From Chlamydiota bacterium (GTDB lineage Bacteria; Chlamydiota; Chlamydiia; Chlamydiales; JAAZZY01), in contig JAJACV010000029.1 of the NCBI GenBank assembly GCA_022601335.1, positions 1-48,959 of the forward strand: a stretch of DNA of 48,959 nt, in the 5' to 3' direction. Below are positions 1 through 7,642 of this stretch, one piece after another. How positions within the stretch are numbered: position 1 is the first letter of the stretch; each line of letters opens with the position of its first letter. The notes beneath the pieces were generated by a model. That model was not told the origin of the DNA. It saw nothing but the letters and a program-made list of their open reading frames with translations, and did no database searches. A program made the translations under genes and the position numbers.

Positions 1-102
1 ACAAGATCCTCAAAGGATAGTCAAAAACTCTCGATAGTTGAAGGTGGAATTCCTTCTGGCGAATACGTAGGAAGAGCTGTTAGGCCTGCGTGCTATTCAT
101 AA
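1..102 (+). CDS. possible 3' end of a gene entering from the left
   Basis: Frame 1 is open from the window edge to a TAA at 100-102 (33 codons, ending ...GEYVGRAVRPACYS), while both other plus frames are stopped within about 35 bases. The residues look protein-like, but the stretch is too short to assign a family. It would overlap the end of the duplicated RING-gene tail on the other strand (stop at 80-82). It could equally be chance open frame. Confidence 0.2.
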   Translation, partial: TRSSKDSQKLSIVEGGIPSGEYVGRAVRPACYS

Positions 103-406
103 TATTGAATAAGTAGATATGAATAGATTTAAAGTAACGGTACATGTGAGTAAACATCGTTAGTTGTTCTGTAATCTCTTTAGACAGTTCATTTATTTCA
201 ATGCTTTCTAATCCCCAATACTTAAGAGCATAGTAAGCCAGTAGAGGAAACCCCCTCTCAAATAATAGAAGAACAGCCTTGATCTTAACTTCATCAGGAG
301 TCGTGTTGTCCTCACAAATAATGCGCGTAATATAGAGGCAACCTCTCTTCGTAAGTTCAGAAGAATCGTCAGAATCAGAAAAGCTCTCTGCTAATATAAA
401 GGATAC
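80..406 (-). pseudogene. orphan second copy of the RING-protein C-terminus
   Basis: Reading the minus strand from about 406 down to a TAA at 80-82 gives an open frame whose residues repeat the C-terminal part of the RING-H2 protein (ILAESFSDSDDSSELTKRG, then ICEDNTTPDEVKIKA and YYALKYWGLESIE). It then runs on into a different tail ending in ...FNIMNSTQA. The copy is offset by 263 bases from its twin inside the intact gene, which is not a multiple of three, so the two frames are not continuous, and a TAG at 407-409 closes this frame upstream. No ATG, GTG or ribosome site precedes it. It is best read as a leftover of a tandem duplication. The last ~30 residues may be the original C-terminus of the gene before the duplication. 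Confidence 0.7.
171..397. repeat. direct repeat, copy A (partner 434-660)
   Basis: This 227-base segment matches 434-660 at a constant offset of 263 bases with about 11 mismatches by eye (~95% identity). Five of the mismatches cluster at 248-254. The repeat lies downstream of the RING gene's present stop codon. Confidence 0.9.
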
Positions 407-1929
407 CTAAGAGCATACATTTTTAGTTCGTCAGTAATCTCTTCAGGCAGTTCATTCATTTCAATGCTCTCTAATCCCCAATACTTAAGAGCATAGTAAG
501 CCAGTAGAGGAAGGTTTCTCTCAAATAATAGAAGAACAGCCTTGATCTTAACTTCATCAGGAGTCGTGTTGTCTTCACAAATAATGCGCGTAATATAGAG
601 GCAACCTCTCTTCGTAAGTTCAGAAGAATCGTCAGAATCAGAAAAGTTCTCTGCTAATATATTAATAGCTTTTTCTCTATCTTCTGGGGAAATGTGGCCA
701 TGTTCAAAAAGTCTTAGAGCTAAATAGATCAGATCACCTTTAATGGCATCTTCAAACAATTTCAACCCTTGTTCATTAGAAGTAATCGTTGATTGGAAAG
801 CTGTTTGTACTGCTTTATCCGAAACAAATGTCTCAAAATCTCCCCCTAAAATTTCTTGAGCGAGTTTCAAGTTACCTGCGTTGATAGCCTCTTCCATTTG
901 CTTTGATTTTTCCTCGTCCTTCTTAATCGCACTTTCCAAAGTGTCTCTTAGAGAAGAATTAGGTTGATTCATCTGATCTAAAATAGAACCTGCTAAATCT
1001 AAATAACCTTCCTTGATTGAAGACTCAAAAGCTTCTTTCTTTGCGGCTTGCGAAATAGGTCCATGCGTCAAAACGGCTTTTAAGAAAAGCAAAGAAGAGA
1101 TTCTCGTAGGCATATGTAACCCACCTAGCAAAGGACCGTCAAAAAAGGACCCATCTCCTAACGTCTCTATAGCAACATATTTAGAACACTTCTTAAATAA
1201 CTTAGAGATTGTTTTTTCCAAAAGTTGAATCGAAATGGAACCTTTTTTAACAAGACTTATCGAGCCGCACTTAAGGAGAGTTGTTACTAATTTTTCATCT
1301 TCATTTTCAACAGCTAGTAAAAAGGCTTTCTCTTGATCCTGATCTGAAATAACCCCTCCCCTATTAATAAGATTATCAAGTAGGTTTAAACGTTTGTGTT
1401 GAACAGTTAAATGAACAACTTTTTTGCAAATCTCATCAGAAACACAACCTGTTTCAAATAAACCTATAACAAGGCCATCTGAATCATTTTTAATAGCCCA
1501 CTCTATCACATACAGCAACCTTGAAGAGGTCATTTTACCTTGGTGAAGAAAATCTATTACAAATTGAAAATTTTTCTCTTTCAAAGCGTCTAAAACAATC
1601 GATCTCCCACTCAAGTCATCTACAGGACCTCGACAAACAGGGCATCCGGCTTTCTCTTTGCCTTTAATCTGGTTTTCATCAACCCATTCAGTTATGCAGG
1701 CCAAATGGAATACATGCCCGCATTTTCCTGCCACACCGGGCAAAAATACTTGAGTACATTTATCATTCAATGCCTCCCCTGTTCCACTGAATCCTTCAAA
1801 ATCATTAAGGATCTCTAAGCAAATAGCACATGGATCACTAATAGACTTATAATTAGTCTCTTGAGTCTGAGTTTCTATCGTTCTTACTGAAGTTTTGGGA
1901 ACTTCACTCGTTTTTGATATAGATGACAT
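391..1929 (-). CDS. RING-H2 domain protein with ankyrin-like repeats (candidate secreted ubiquitin ligase)
   Basis: A 512-residue protein. Residues 34-99 show a full RING-H2 ligand set: C34-x2-C37, C70-G-H72-x2-H75-x2-C78 and C96-P-V-C99, the cross-brace zinc fold of eukaryotic E3 ubiquitin ligases. The first ~30 residues are Ser/Thr-rich and polar with no hydrophobic signal, as expected for a type III secretion substrate. The rest is helical and contains degenerate units of about 33 residues (for example AIKNDSDGLVIGLFETG, AVENEDEKLVTTLLKCG, AIKGDLIYLALRLFEHG) resembling ankyrin-type repeats. Bacteria have no ubiquitin, so a role on host proteins is inferred. The C-terminus ends in a short junction peptide (ALRYPLY) created by a tandem duplication. 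A strong promoter lies directly upstream. Identity of the RING is clear; ligase activity, secretion and targets are inference. Confidence 0.85.
   Translation of the reverse strand: MSSISKTSEVPKTSVRTIETQTQETNYKSISDPCAICLEILNDFEGFSGTGEALNDKCTQVFLPGVAGKCGHVFHLACITEWVDENQIKGKEKAGCPVCRGPVDDLSGRSIVLDALKEKNFQFVIDFLHQGKMTSSRLLYVIEWAIKNDSDGLVIGLFETGCVSDEICKKVVHLTVQHKRLNLLDNLINRGGVISDQDQEKAFLLAVENEDEKLVTTLLKCGSISLVKKGSISIQLLEKTISKLFKKCSKYVAIETLGDGSFFDGPLLGGLHMPTRISSLLFLKAVLTHGPISQAAKKEAFESSIKEGYLDLAGSILDQMNQPNSSLRDTLESAIKKDEEKSKQMEEAINAGNLKLAQEILGGDFETFVSDKAVQTAFQSTITSNEQGLKLFEDAIKGDLIYLALRLFEHGHISPEDREKAINILAENFSDSDDSSELTKRGCLYITRIICEDNTTPDEVKIKAVLLLFERNLPLLAYYALKYWGLESIEMNELPEEITDELKMYALRYPLY
434..660. 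repeat. direct repeat, copy B (within the RING gene)
   Basis: Partner of 171-397. This copy is in frame and encodes about 76 residues of the C-terminal helical part of the RING-H2 protein. A ten-base motif, taagagcata, occurs in both copies (223-232, 486-495) and at the junction (408-417), a possible micro-homology used in the rearrangement. Confidence 0.9.
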
Positions 1930-1963
1930 ATTCGGATATCCTATTTATTAACTACTTTTAACT

Positions 1964-1992
1964 ATTATAAACAAATTAAAATAGTTTGTAAA
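1964..1992 (-). promoter_or_regulatory. sigma-70-type promoter of the RING-H2 gene
   Basis: On the minus strand TTTACA (1987-1992) is followed after exactly 17 bases by a perfect TATAAT (1964-1969). Transcription would begin near 1957, about 28 bases before the ATG at 1929. This is one of the closest matches to consensus in the window. Confidence 0.7.
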
Positions 1993-2034
1993 CATATTTT
2001 TTTATTAAATAAAAAAATATGACTATTAAACTAT
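1981..2034. repeat. 54-bp interrupted palindrome overlapping the RING promoter
   Basis: A perfect 13-base inverted repeat, CATATTTTTTTAT (1993-2005) and ATAAAAAAATATG (2009-2021), is separated by three bases. It is flanked by a second pair, ATAGTTT (1981-1987) and AAACTAT (2028-2034), around the same centre. The left end reaches the -35 box of the RING gene. It could bind a dimeric regulator, form a cruciform, or act as an AT-rich upstream element; which one is not known. Confidence 0.65.
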
Positions 2035-2113
2035 AATATCTCTTTTAAAATTGAATTCACTTTTTACGAATTGAGTGGCGAATATGGGATTTAAAACTAT
2101 TTCACCGCAGAAC

Positions 2114-2142
2114 TTGTCATAAATTCAGCACTTTCATACACT
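2114..2142 (+). promoter_or_regulatory. sigma-70-type promoter of clpB
   Basis: TTGTCA (2114-2119), a 17-base spacer and TACACT (2137-2142). The predicted start near 2149 falls at the left edge of the CIRCE element. Confidence 0.6.
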
Positions 2143-2146
2143 AAAA

Positions 2147-2173
2147 TTAGCAGTTAGACACAAGGAGTGCTAA
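2147..2173 (+). promoter_or_regulatory. CIRCE operator (HrcA site) at clpB
   Basis: TTAGCAGTT, nine bases, then GAGTGCTAA, against the known CIRCE consensus TTAGCACTC-N9-GAGTGCTAA. The right half is perfect and the left half matches at 7 of 9 positions, with the exact nine-base spacer. The element sits at the predicted transcription start and its right half overlaps the Shine-Dalgarno AAGGAG (2162-2167), three bases before the ATG at 2177. Repression by HrcA, relieved on heat shock, is the expected behaviour of such a site. Confidence 0.8.
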
Positions 2174-2176
2174 GTT

Positions 2177-4765
2177 ATGAATCCACAATTTACCGAATCA
2201 ATGACAAGCGCACTGCAAAGCGCAGTCTCTCTCTCTAAACAGTCCCAGAATACCGAACTTCGACCTATTCACCTTCTTAAAGCCCTGCTCGGGGATGAAA
2301 CGGGTTATTTTGTAACCCTGCTCAATGATTTAGGAATCGATATAGGCCTTCTAAATCAAGCTTGTGAGCAAAAATTAGCTTCATTACCTAAAACAGAAGA
2401 TACCACTTACGAGCCCAGAGCTTCTTCTGATTTTCACAACCTTCTGCAAAAGGCTCAGCAATGGAGCGCGAAATGGGACGACAGTTACATAAGCCCTGAC
2501 CATTTACTAGTGGCCTATTCTGAATTAAAACTGGAGCCTTTGAATGCGTTTATTCAAGCAAAAAAGCTCAATCAACAACAAATTATTGATTTAATACAAA
2601 CAATCCGAGGAGGCGCACATATGGATTCTCCATCCGCAGAAAATAGTCTTAAAGCTTTAGAAAAATACTGCAAAAATCTAACCAAACTAGCAAAAGATGG
2701 CAAACTTGATCCCGTGATTGGTCGAGATGAAGAAATTCGAAGGACAGTACAAGTTTTAAGTCGCCGCACTAAAAATAACCCTATGCTCATTGGGGAACCT
2801 GGCGTTGGAAAAACGGCTATTGCAGAAGGGCTTGCATTGCGCATTGTTCAAAAAGATATTCCTGAATCTTTAGAAAACAAACAGCTTTTTGCGCTAGATA
2901 TGGGAAGCCTTATTGCAGGAACCAAGTATCGAGGCGAATTTGAAGAACGCCTTAAGGGTATACTTAAGGAAGTCGAAAAAAATGAAGGTCAAGTCATCCT
3001 ATTTATTGACGAAGTGCACACTTTAGTAGGCGCTGGAGCAACGGATGGCGCAATGGACGCCGCCAATCTTTTAAAGCCAGCTCTAGCAAGAGGAACACTC
3101 CATTGCGTGGGAGCTACCACACTCAACGAATACCAAAAGCATATCGAAAAAGACGCTGCTTTAGAAAGACGCTTTCAACCTGTAATGATTAAAGAGCCGA
3201 CTGAAGAAGATGCCATTGGTATTTTAAGAGGCCTTAGAGAGCGATATGAAAACTTTCATGGTGTTCGCATTACAGAAAGCGCCCTCAATGCAGCGGTTCA
3301 CCTCTCTCAAAGATACATAACAGATCGTTTTCTACCCGATAAAGCCATTGATCTCTTAGATGAGGGAGCCTCTATGATTCGAATGCAAATGGGAAGTTGC
3401 CCTCTACCTATTGACCAACTTAAAAGAAAACTCTCCTCTCTCATAGTTAAACAAGAAGGACAAAAAAGAGAAAAAGGAAATAAAAATTCAGAGCAAAATA
3501 ACTCTCTACAAAAAGAAATTGAAGAAACCAAAGAACTACTTAACAACCTGGAAAAGCAATGGGAGCAAGAGCGCTCTCTACTCGACCAACTTAAAGAAAA
3601 GAAAAAAAAGTTAGAGCAATTAAAGTTTGAGGAAGAAGAAGCTGACCGAGTCGCCGACTTTAATAAAGTTGCTGAAATTCGCTATAGCCAAATTCCCCAT
3701 ATGGAAAAAGAAATTTCTGAATTTCAGCATAAACTCACAAAACTACCGAATCGTCTTTTACAAGAGGAAGTGGATGAAAATTTAATTGCAGATATTGTAG
3801 CAAAGTGGACAGGAATTCCTGTTCAAAAGATGCTCGAAAAAGAAGCTAAGAAGCTGCTAAACCTTGAAGACGACTTAGCTAAACGCGTTGTTGGACAGCC
3901 CCTTGCTATTAGAGCTGTTAGTGAAGCTATTCGCTGCTCAAGAGCCGGTCTTCAAGATCCTCATAGACCCTTAGGCGCTTTTCTATTTATGGGACCTACG
4001 GGAGTAGGCAAAACTGAACTTGCAAAAGCATTAGCTGAATTTTTGTTTAATAATGAAGAGTCTATTATTAGACTCGACATGTCTGAGTACATGGAAAAGC
4101 ACAGTGTCTCTAGACTTATTGGATCTCCTCCGGGGTATGTGGGTTATGATGAAGGAGGACAACTCACAGAGGCTCTTCGCCGCAAGCCTTACGCGGTTGT
4201 ATTGCTAGATGAAGTTGAAAAAGCTCATTCTGATGTATTTAACATCCTTCTTCAAATTTTTGATGATGGGCGTATCACTGATAGTAAAGGACGTGTTGTC
4301 AACTGTAAGAATGCACTTTTTATTATGACTTCTAATTTAGCTTCTAATGAGCTTTTAAAAGCGATGCAAACGCAAGAAGATGCGACTAAGGACACGCTGC
4401 TTAAGCTAATAGACCCCATATTAAAAGGGCATTTTAGACCCGAATTTCTGAATAGACTTGATGACATTCTCCCTTTTTCGCCTCTTAGAGAATCAGATAT
4501 GGCAGGCATTGTGAAAATTCAACTAGCCCTTGTTCAAAAGCGACTAAAAGACCAACAAATTTCTCTTAGTTATGAGCCTAATGCCATAGAAAATTTAGCA
4601 AAAAAGGGATACGACAGAGATTTTGGAGCAAGACCCCTCAAGCGATTAATTCACCAAAAAGTGACCATCCCTCTCTCTAAAGCTCTTTTATCAGGAGAAA
4701 TAAAACCTCATTCGGATTTAAAACTGTCTTTAGTCGGAGATCATATTGGCTTTAAGGGGAGCTAA
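2177..4765 (+). CDS. clpB: ClpB, ATP-dependent protein disaggregase
   Basis: An 862-residue Hsp100 chaperone of usual family length that solubilises aggregated proteins together with DnaK in the cytosol. In order it has an N-terminal Clp double repeat (about 1-145), a first AAA+ module with Walker A GEPGVGKT near 206-213, a long coiled-coil middle domain (about 410-530, rich in Glu, Lys and Gln), a second AAA+ module with Walker A GPTGVGKT near 606-613, and a C-terminal D2-small domain. The middle domain marks ClpB rather than ClpA or ClpC. The gene stands alone under its own promoter and CIRCE site. Its stop codon overlaps the end of the convergent sthA gene by four bases. A second start signal inside the gene would give a form lacking the N-domain. 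Confidence 0.98.
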   Translation: MNPQFTESMTSALQSAVSLSKQSQNTELRPIHLLKALLGDETGYFVTLLNDLGIDIGLLNQACEQKLASLPKTEDTTYEPRASSDFHNLLQKAQQWSAKWDDSYISPDHLLVAYSELKLEPLNAFIQAKKLNQQQIIDLIQTIRGGAHMDSPSAENSLKALEKYCKNLTKLAKDGKLDPVIGRDEEIRRTVQVLSRRTKNNPMLIGEPGVGKTAIAEGLALRIVQKDIPESLENKQLFALDMGSLIAGTKYRGEFEERLKGILKEVEKNEGQVILFIDEVHTLVGAGATDGAMDAANLLKPALARGTLHCVGATTLNEYQKHIEKDAALERRFQPVMIKEPTEEDAIGILRGLRERYENFHGVRITESALNAAVHLSQRYITDRFLPDKAIDLLDEGASMIRMQMGSCPLPIDQLKRKLSSLIVKQEGQKREKGNKNSEQNNSLQKEIEETKELLNNLEKQWEQERSLLDQLKEKKKKLEQLKFEEEEADRVADFNKVAEIRYSQIPHMEKEISEFQHKLTKLPNRLLQEEVDENLIADIVAKWTGIPVQKMLEKEAKKLLNLEDDLAKRVVGQPLAIRAVSEAIRCSRAGLQDPHRPLGAFLFMGPTGVGKTELAKALAEFLFNNEESIIRLDMSEYMEKHSVSRLIGSPPGYVGYDEGGQLTEALRRKPYAVVLLDEVEKAHSDVFNILLQIFDDGRITDSKGRVVNCKNALFIMTSNLASNELLKAMQTQEDATKDTLLKLIDPILKGHFRPEFLNRLDDILPFSPLRESDMAGIVKIQLALVQKRLKDQQISLSYEPNAIENLAKKGYDRDFGARPLKRLIHQKVTIPLSKALLSGEIKPHSDLKLSLVGDHIGFKGS
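2608..2623 (+). promoter_or_regulatory. internal ribosome binding site and start for a short ClpB
   Basis: A perfect AGGAGG (2608-2613), seven bases, then an in-frame ATG at 2621, which is codon 149. E. coli ClpB is known to start internally at codon 149 to make the N-domain-less isoform. The same codon number, an ATG and an ideal Shine-Dalgarno here support a conserved dual-start gene. Confidence 0.6.
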
Positions 4766-6165
4766 CTTGCAGTCTTACCTACTTTATTGAGGCCGTTCAG
4801 GGCGGCAATACGGTATCCCTCTGCAAAAGTGGGGTAATTGAATACTTGATTTGTAAAAAAATCGACTCGGGATTGATGCATCATAGCCATTTGACCTATG
4901 TGAATCACTTCCGAGGCATTTCTTCCTACAATATGCACACCTAGAAGCTGCAGGTTATCTACATCAAAAATAATCTTAAACATGCCCATATCATTGGAAC
5001 CATAGATATGACTTGCGGCTATTTCATAGTAATACGCTCTTCCAACTTCATATTTCAAACCTTGCTTTTTACATTCATCTTCAGTTAAGCCGCAGGAGGA
5101 AATTTCAGGTATTGTATAAATACCTAAGGGATAGAATTCAGGAAAATGATGCGTTTGAATTCCACATGCTTTCAAAGCAGCTAAACGCCCCTGCTCCATA
5201 CTAGTTGAAGCTAAAGAAGCCCCTCCAACAACATCTCCTACAGCATAGATATTAGGATTAGTCGTTTGAAAAAATTCATTTACCTCAATATATCCTCTGT
5301 TATTAACGGAAAGATTTGCATTTTCTATATGAAGCCCTTCAATATTAGCCTCACGACCTAAGGCATAGAGAAGTAAATCGGCTTCTACATGTCCTCCGTC
5401 TTTTGAGTGTACGGAAACTCCTGTATCACTGACTTCAATAGATTGAACTTGTTTATTTCCATGAAATTCTAAACCAATGTTGCTCAAGCCACTTTGCAAA
5501 TGCATCCCAATTTCACGATCCAAATAGGGAAGCATATGATCCTTTTTATCAATAACAACCACATGAGTACCAAGAGCTGCAAAAAAGCTAGCGTACTCAG
5601 ACCCTATCACACCTCCACCAAGTACAATCATTTTTTTAGGTAATTGTTCAATTTTAAGAAGAGAAGAGGAATCGCAAATCATTCGTCCATCAAAAGGAAT
5701 GTGATTTGGGTTTCGAGGAGCTGAGCCTGAGGCTATTATCACTTGCTGACTCTCAATACGACAAATAGGTGTTTGTGCCGAATCCAGTACAGAAACATGG
5801 CGCTCATTTTCAAACTGCGCATTCCCAAAAATAATCTGTATTTTATTTTTTTTAAACTGCCTCTCGATCATCTGAATTTCGGCTTCTATTACTTTTTTAA
5901 GACGAAAGTTTAAATCATTTATTGAAATATCACCAAAATTGTATTCCTTTGAATAAAAGCTTCTTAAATAAAATTCACTTAAATCTAAAATAGACGCTCT
6001 CAACGTCTTTGATGGAATCGTCCCTGAGTGTAAACAAGCCCCCCCGAGAAACCCCTCTTTTTCAATAATAACGACCGACTTTTTCAATTTAGCTGCTTGA
6101 ATTGCCGCTTTTTGACCCGCAGGACCCGACCCAACAACCAAAACATCTACTTTAATATTTTCCAT
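4762..6165 (-). CDS. sthA: soluble pyridine nucleotide transhydrogenase (SthA-like flavoprotein)
   Basis: A 467-residue two-dinucleotide-binding flavoprotein. The FAD motif GSGPAG lies at 12-17, and the NAD(P) motif GGGVIG sits mid-protein with [13 protein letters not shown]. Where lipoamide dehydrogenase has the active disulfide CxxxxC, this protein has C44-LHSG-T49: the second cysteine is replaced by Thr, as in E. coli SthA. The C-terminus ([19 protein letters not shown]) also follows SthA. It would reversibly move reducing equivalents between NADPH and NAD in the cytosol. It is a single gene converging on clpB, with the two stop codons overlapping. No Shine-Dalgarno precedes the ATG, and the likely -10 box is only eight bases away. 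A different flavin disulfide reductase remains possible but less likely. Confidence 0.85.
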   Translation of the reverse strand: MENIKVDVLVVGSGPAGQKAAIQAAKLKKSVVIIEKEGFLGGACLHSGTIPSKTLRASILDLSEFYLRSFYSKEYNFGDISINDLNFRLKKVIEAEIQMIERQFKKNKIQIIFGNAQFENERHVSVLDSAQTPICRIESQQVIIASGSAPRNPNHIPFDGRMICDSSSLLKIEQLPKKMIVLGGGVIGSEYASFFAALGTHVVVIDKKDHMLPYLDREIGMHLQSGLSNIGLEFHGNKQVQSIEVSDTGVSVHSKDGGHVEADLLLYALGREANIEGLHIENANLSVNNRGYIEVNEFFQTTNPNIYAVGDVVGGASLASTSMEQGRLAALKACGIQTHHFPEFYPLGIYTIPEISSCGLTEDECKKQGLKYEVGRAYYYEIAASHIYGSNDMGMFKIIFDVDNLQLLGVHIVGRNASEVIHIGQMAMMHQSRVDFFTNQVFNYPTFAEGYRIAALNGLNKVGKTAS

Positions 6166-6173
6166 AAATCACT

Positions 6174-6201
6174 TTTATAAAAAGGGTTAACTCAATTCCA
6201 A
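6174..6201 (-). promoter_or_regulatory. candidate promoter of sthA
   Basis: On the minus strand TTGGAA (6196-6201), 16 bases, then TATAAA (6174-6179). The predicted start is about 6167, only two or three bases before the ATG at 6165, which would make the message nearly leaderless. Confidence 0.4.
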
Positions 6202-6237
6202 GCTCTCTTACTCCTCATACTGCCAATATATTTTTTC

Positions 6238-6266
6238 TTGTGCAATAAGAAAGAAGATGGTAGACT
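6238..6266 (+). promoter_or_regulatory. candidate promoter of rpmB
   Basis: TTGTGC (6238-6243), 17 bases, TAGACT (6261-6266). The start near 6273 leaves room for the GGAG ribosome site at 6285-6288. Confidence 0.45.
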
Positions 6267-6295
6267 CATGTCTTGATTTTTTTTGGAGAACAATA

Positions 6296-6571
6296 ATGTC
6301 TAAAATCTGCGATGTCACTGGTAAAAAACCGAAGAAAGGAAGAAGCATTATCCGTCGCGGTATTGCTAAGAAAAAGAAAGGTATTGGTCTAAATATAACC
6401 GGTGTCTCTCTTAGACGTTTTTTACCTAATCTATTCAAAAAACGTTTTTGGTTTTCTGAAGAGAAGCGTTTTATAACGCTCAAACTCTCGACCTCTGCTA
6501 TGCGAACTATTGATAAGAAAGGTTTAGCTGCTGTGGTTCGTGATATGAGAGCCCAAGGTAAAAAAGTTTAA
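6296..6571 (+). CDS. rpmB: 50S ribosomal protein L28
   Basis: A 91-residue basic protein of the large ribosomal subunit. The N-terminus SKICDVTGKKPKKGRSI and the C-terminal LSTSAMRTIDKKGL follow the L28 family. I chose the ATG at 6296 because it is preceded by GGAG at 7 bases and gives the usual L28 start MSKxC; an earlier in-frame ATG at 6257 would add 13 residues foreign to the family and lies upstream of the likely transcription start. It is transcribed alone, divergent from sthA, and followed by a terminator-like hairpin. Confidence 0.97.
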   Translation: MSKICDVTGKKPKKGRSIIRRGIAKKKKGIGLNITGVSLRRFLPNLFKKRFWFSEEKRFITLKLSTSAMRTIDKKGLAAVVRDMRAQGKKV

Positions 6572-6875
6572 CCTTGAGAGCTTCACTCTTCTATTTTTTA
6601 GACCTCATTGAATTCTTGATAAAGCAGAGTTATTTATTTTTAATATTCTGCTTTAAAAAGTTCGTTTTTAAGCGTCTTTTTTTTAAATCTATTTTTAAAA
6701 AAATTTTCAGAACTAAGTAAAAGTAATTTAGCCTCTAGAATAGAAAGTCGTATATGTTTAGATCACAACATTCTCATTACATATTCACTCATTCTAGTTA
6801 TGTTAGAGGACGATCCTAAATCTCATCTTTATTAAATCTATTCTTATCTATCAGTAAAATAAAAAAGAGAAACTG
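6572..6875. other. intergenic region between rpmB and the 175-residue ORF
   Basis: About 300 bases with no convincing gene on either strand. It holds the rpmB terminator and AT-rich sequence with T-runs. I see no clear promoter for the downstream ORF. Confidence 0.5.
6650..6684 (+). terminator. factor-independent terminator after rpmB
   Basis: An imperfect stem (GCTTTAAAAA pairing with TTTTTAAGC, one bulge) around the loop near 6661-6664 is followed by eight T residues at 6677-6684. A further 8-bp stem, AAAGCAGA/TCTGCTTT, lies just upstream at 6621-6654 and partly competes with it. Confidence 0.5.
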
Positions 6876-7403
6876 ATGCTAAATTCTATACTTCGAAGAG
6901 ATGTAATTATACCTGCTGCTGCTGCGACAATCGCAGTGGGAACTGCAATCGCTTACAGTAATAATATTATTAATGAAATAAATGCTGGACAGGTAAAAAA
7001 TATACTTGATTTACCTCAACACACAGAGTTGAATTTAAGCCAGTGGGTGCCTGTCTGCCCAAACGAATTCGAAAATACTGCTGATATAATAAGTAATTCT
7101 TGCTATTGGATTTATAGATCTGTACAAATTTTTAAAACCAGTAATCCTTGTATAAAAACTGTGCACCTAGAAGAACATAAGCACAAAACATACTCTACTT
7201 CTCTCACAAATTCTTTGTTCTTATGGATGAAAAGTAGCACTTCATCAAGTTACACAAAAATTATTTGGCACACATGTTACAAATATGTTAACGGACCTTT
7301 AATATACACTTTAAAAGAATGGTTAGGACTCCTGACCCCAGATTCTAATTTAGTTTCCTTTGTTCGCACCTATACTTCGAACGCAACGTCTCCCTCTTCT
7401 TGA
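6876..7403 (+). CDS. hypothetical protein with one N-terminal membrane segment
   Basis: A 175-residue ORF that I do not recognise. Residues 10-27 (VIIPAAAATIAVGTAIAY) form a hydrophobic helix after two arginines, so the protein may be anchored or exported. The remainder is rich in Ser, Thr, Asn and aromatic residues, with five cysteines. Only a weak AGAG precedes the ATG. It stands alone between rpmB and the phospholipase D-like gene, with AT-rich flanks. It may be a lineage-specific envelope or secreted protein, or a decaying gene. Confidence 0.5.
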   Translation: MLNSILRRDVIIPAAAATIAVGTAIAYSNNIINEINAGQVKNILDLPQHTELNLSQWVPVCPNEFENTADIISNSCYWIYRSVQIFKTSNPCIKTVHLEEHKHKTYSTSLTNSLFLWMKSSTSSSYTKIIWHTCYKYVNGPLIYTLKEWLGLLTPDSNLVSFVRTYTSNATSPSS

Positions 7404-7642
7404 ATTCTTATATTTAAAATATCTAAGTGAATTTAATTTAAGTATTCAAGTAAAATCTTTTCGTTCGTTTACATCTTAGTTTAGCTCTACCGACTCAATG
7501 AGTGCAGCAATAATGCAAGCACGTGGATGATCAAAAAATAAAAGTATCTTCCGAGGAAAATTCTGAAAGTAAAGATCTTTAAACCACAAATACAAGCGGT
7601 TTTTTTTTCGCCCTAGCGATTCTTCTATTCACTCTATTATTC

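Noticed and set aside
4762..6165. Dihydrolipoamide dehydrogenase (lpd)
   Set aside because: The second active-site cysteine is Thr49 and the C-terminus follows SthA, so a dithiol reductase is unlikely.
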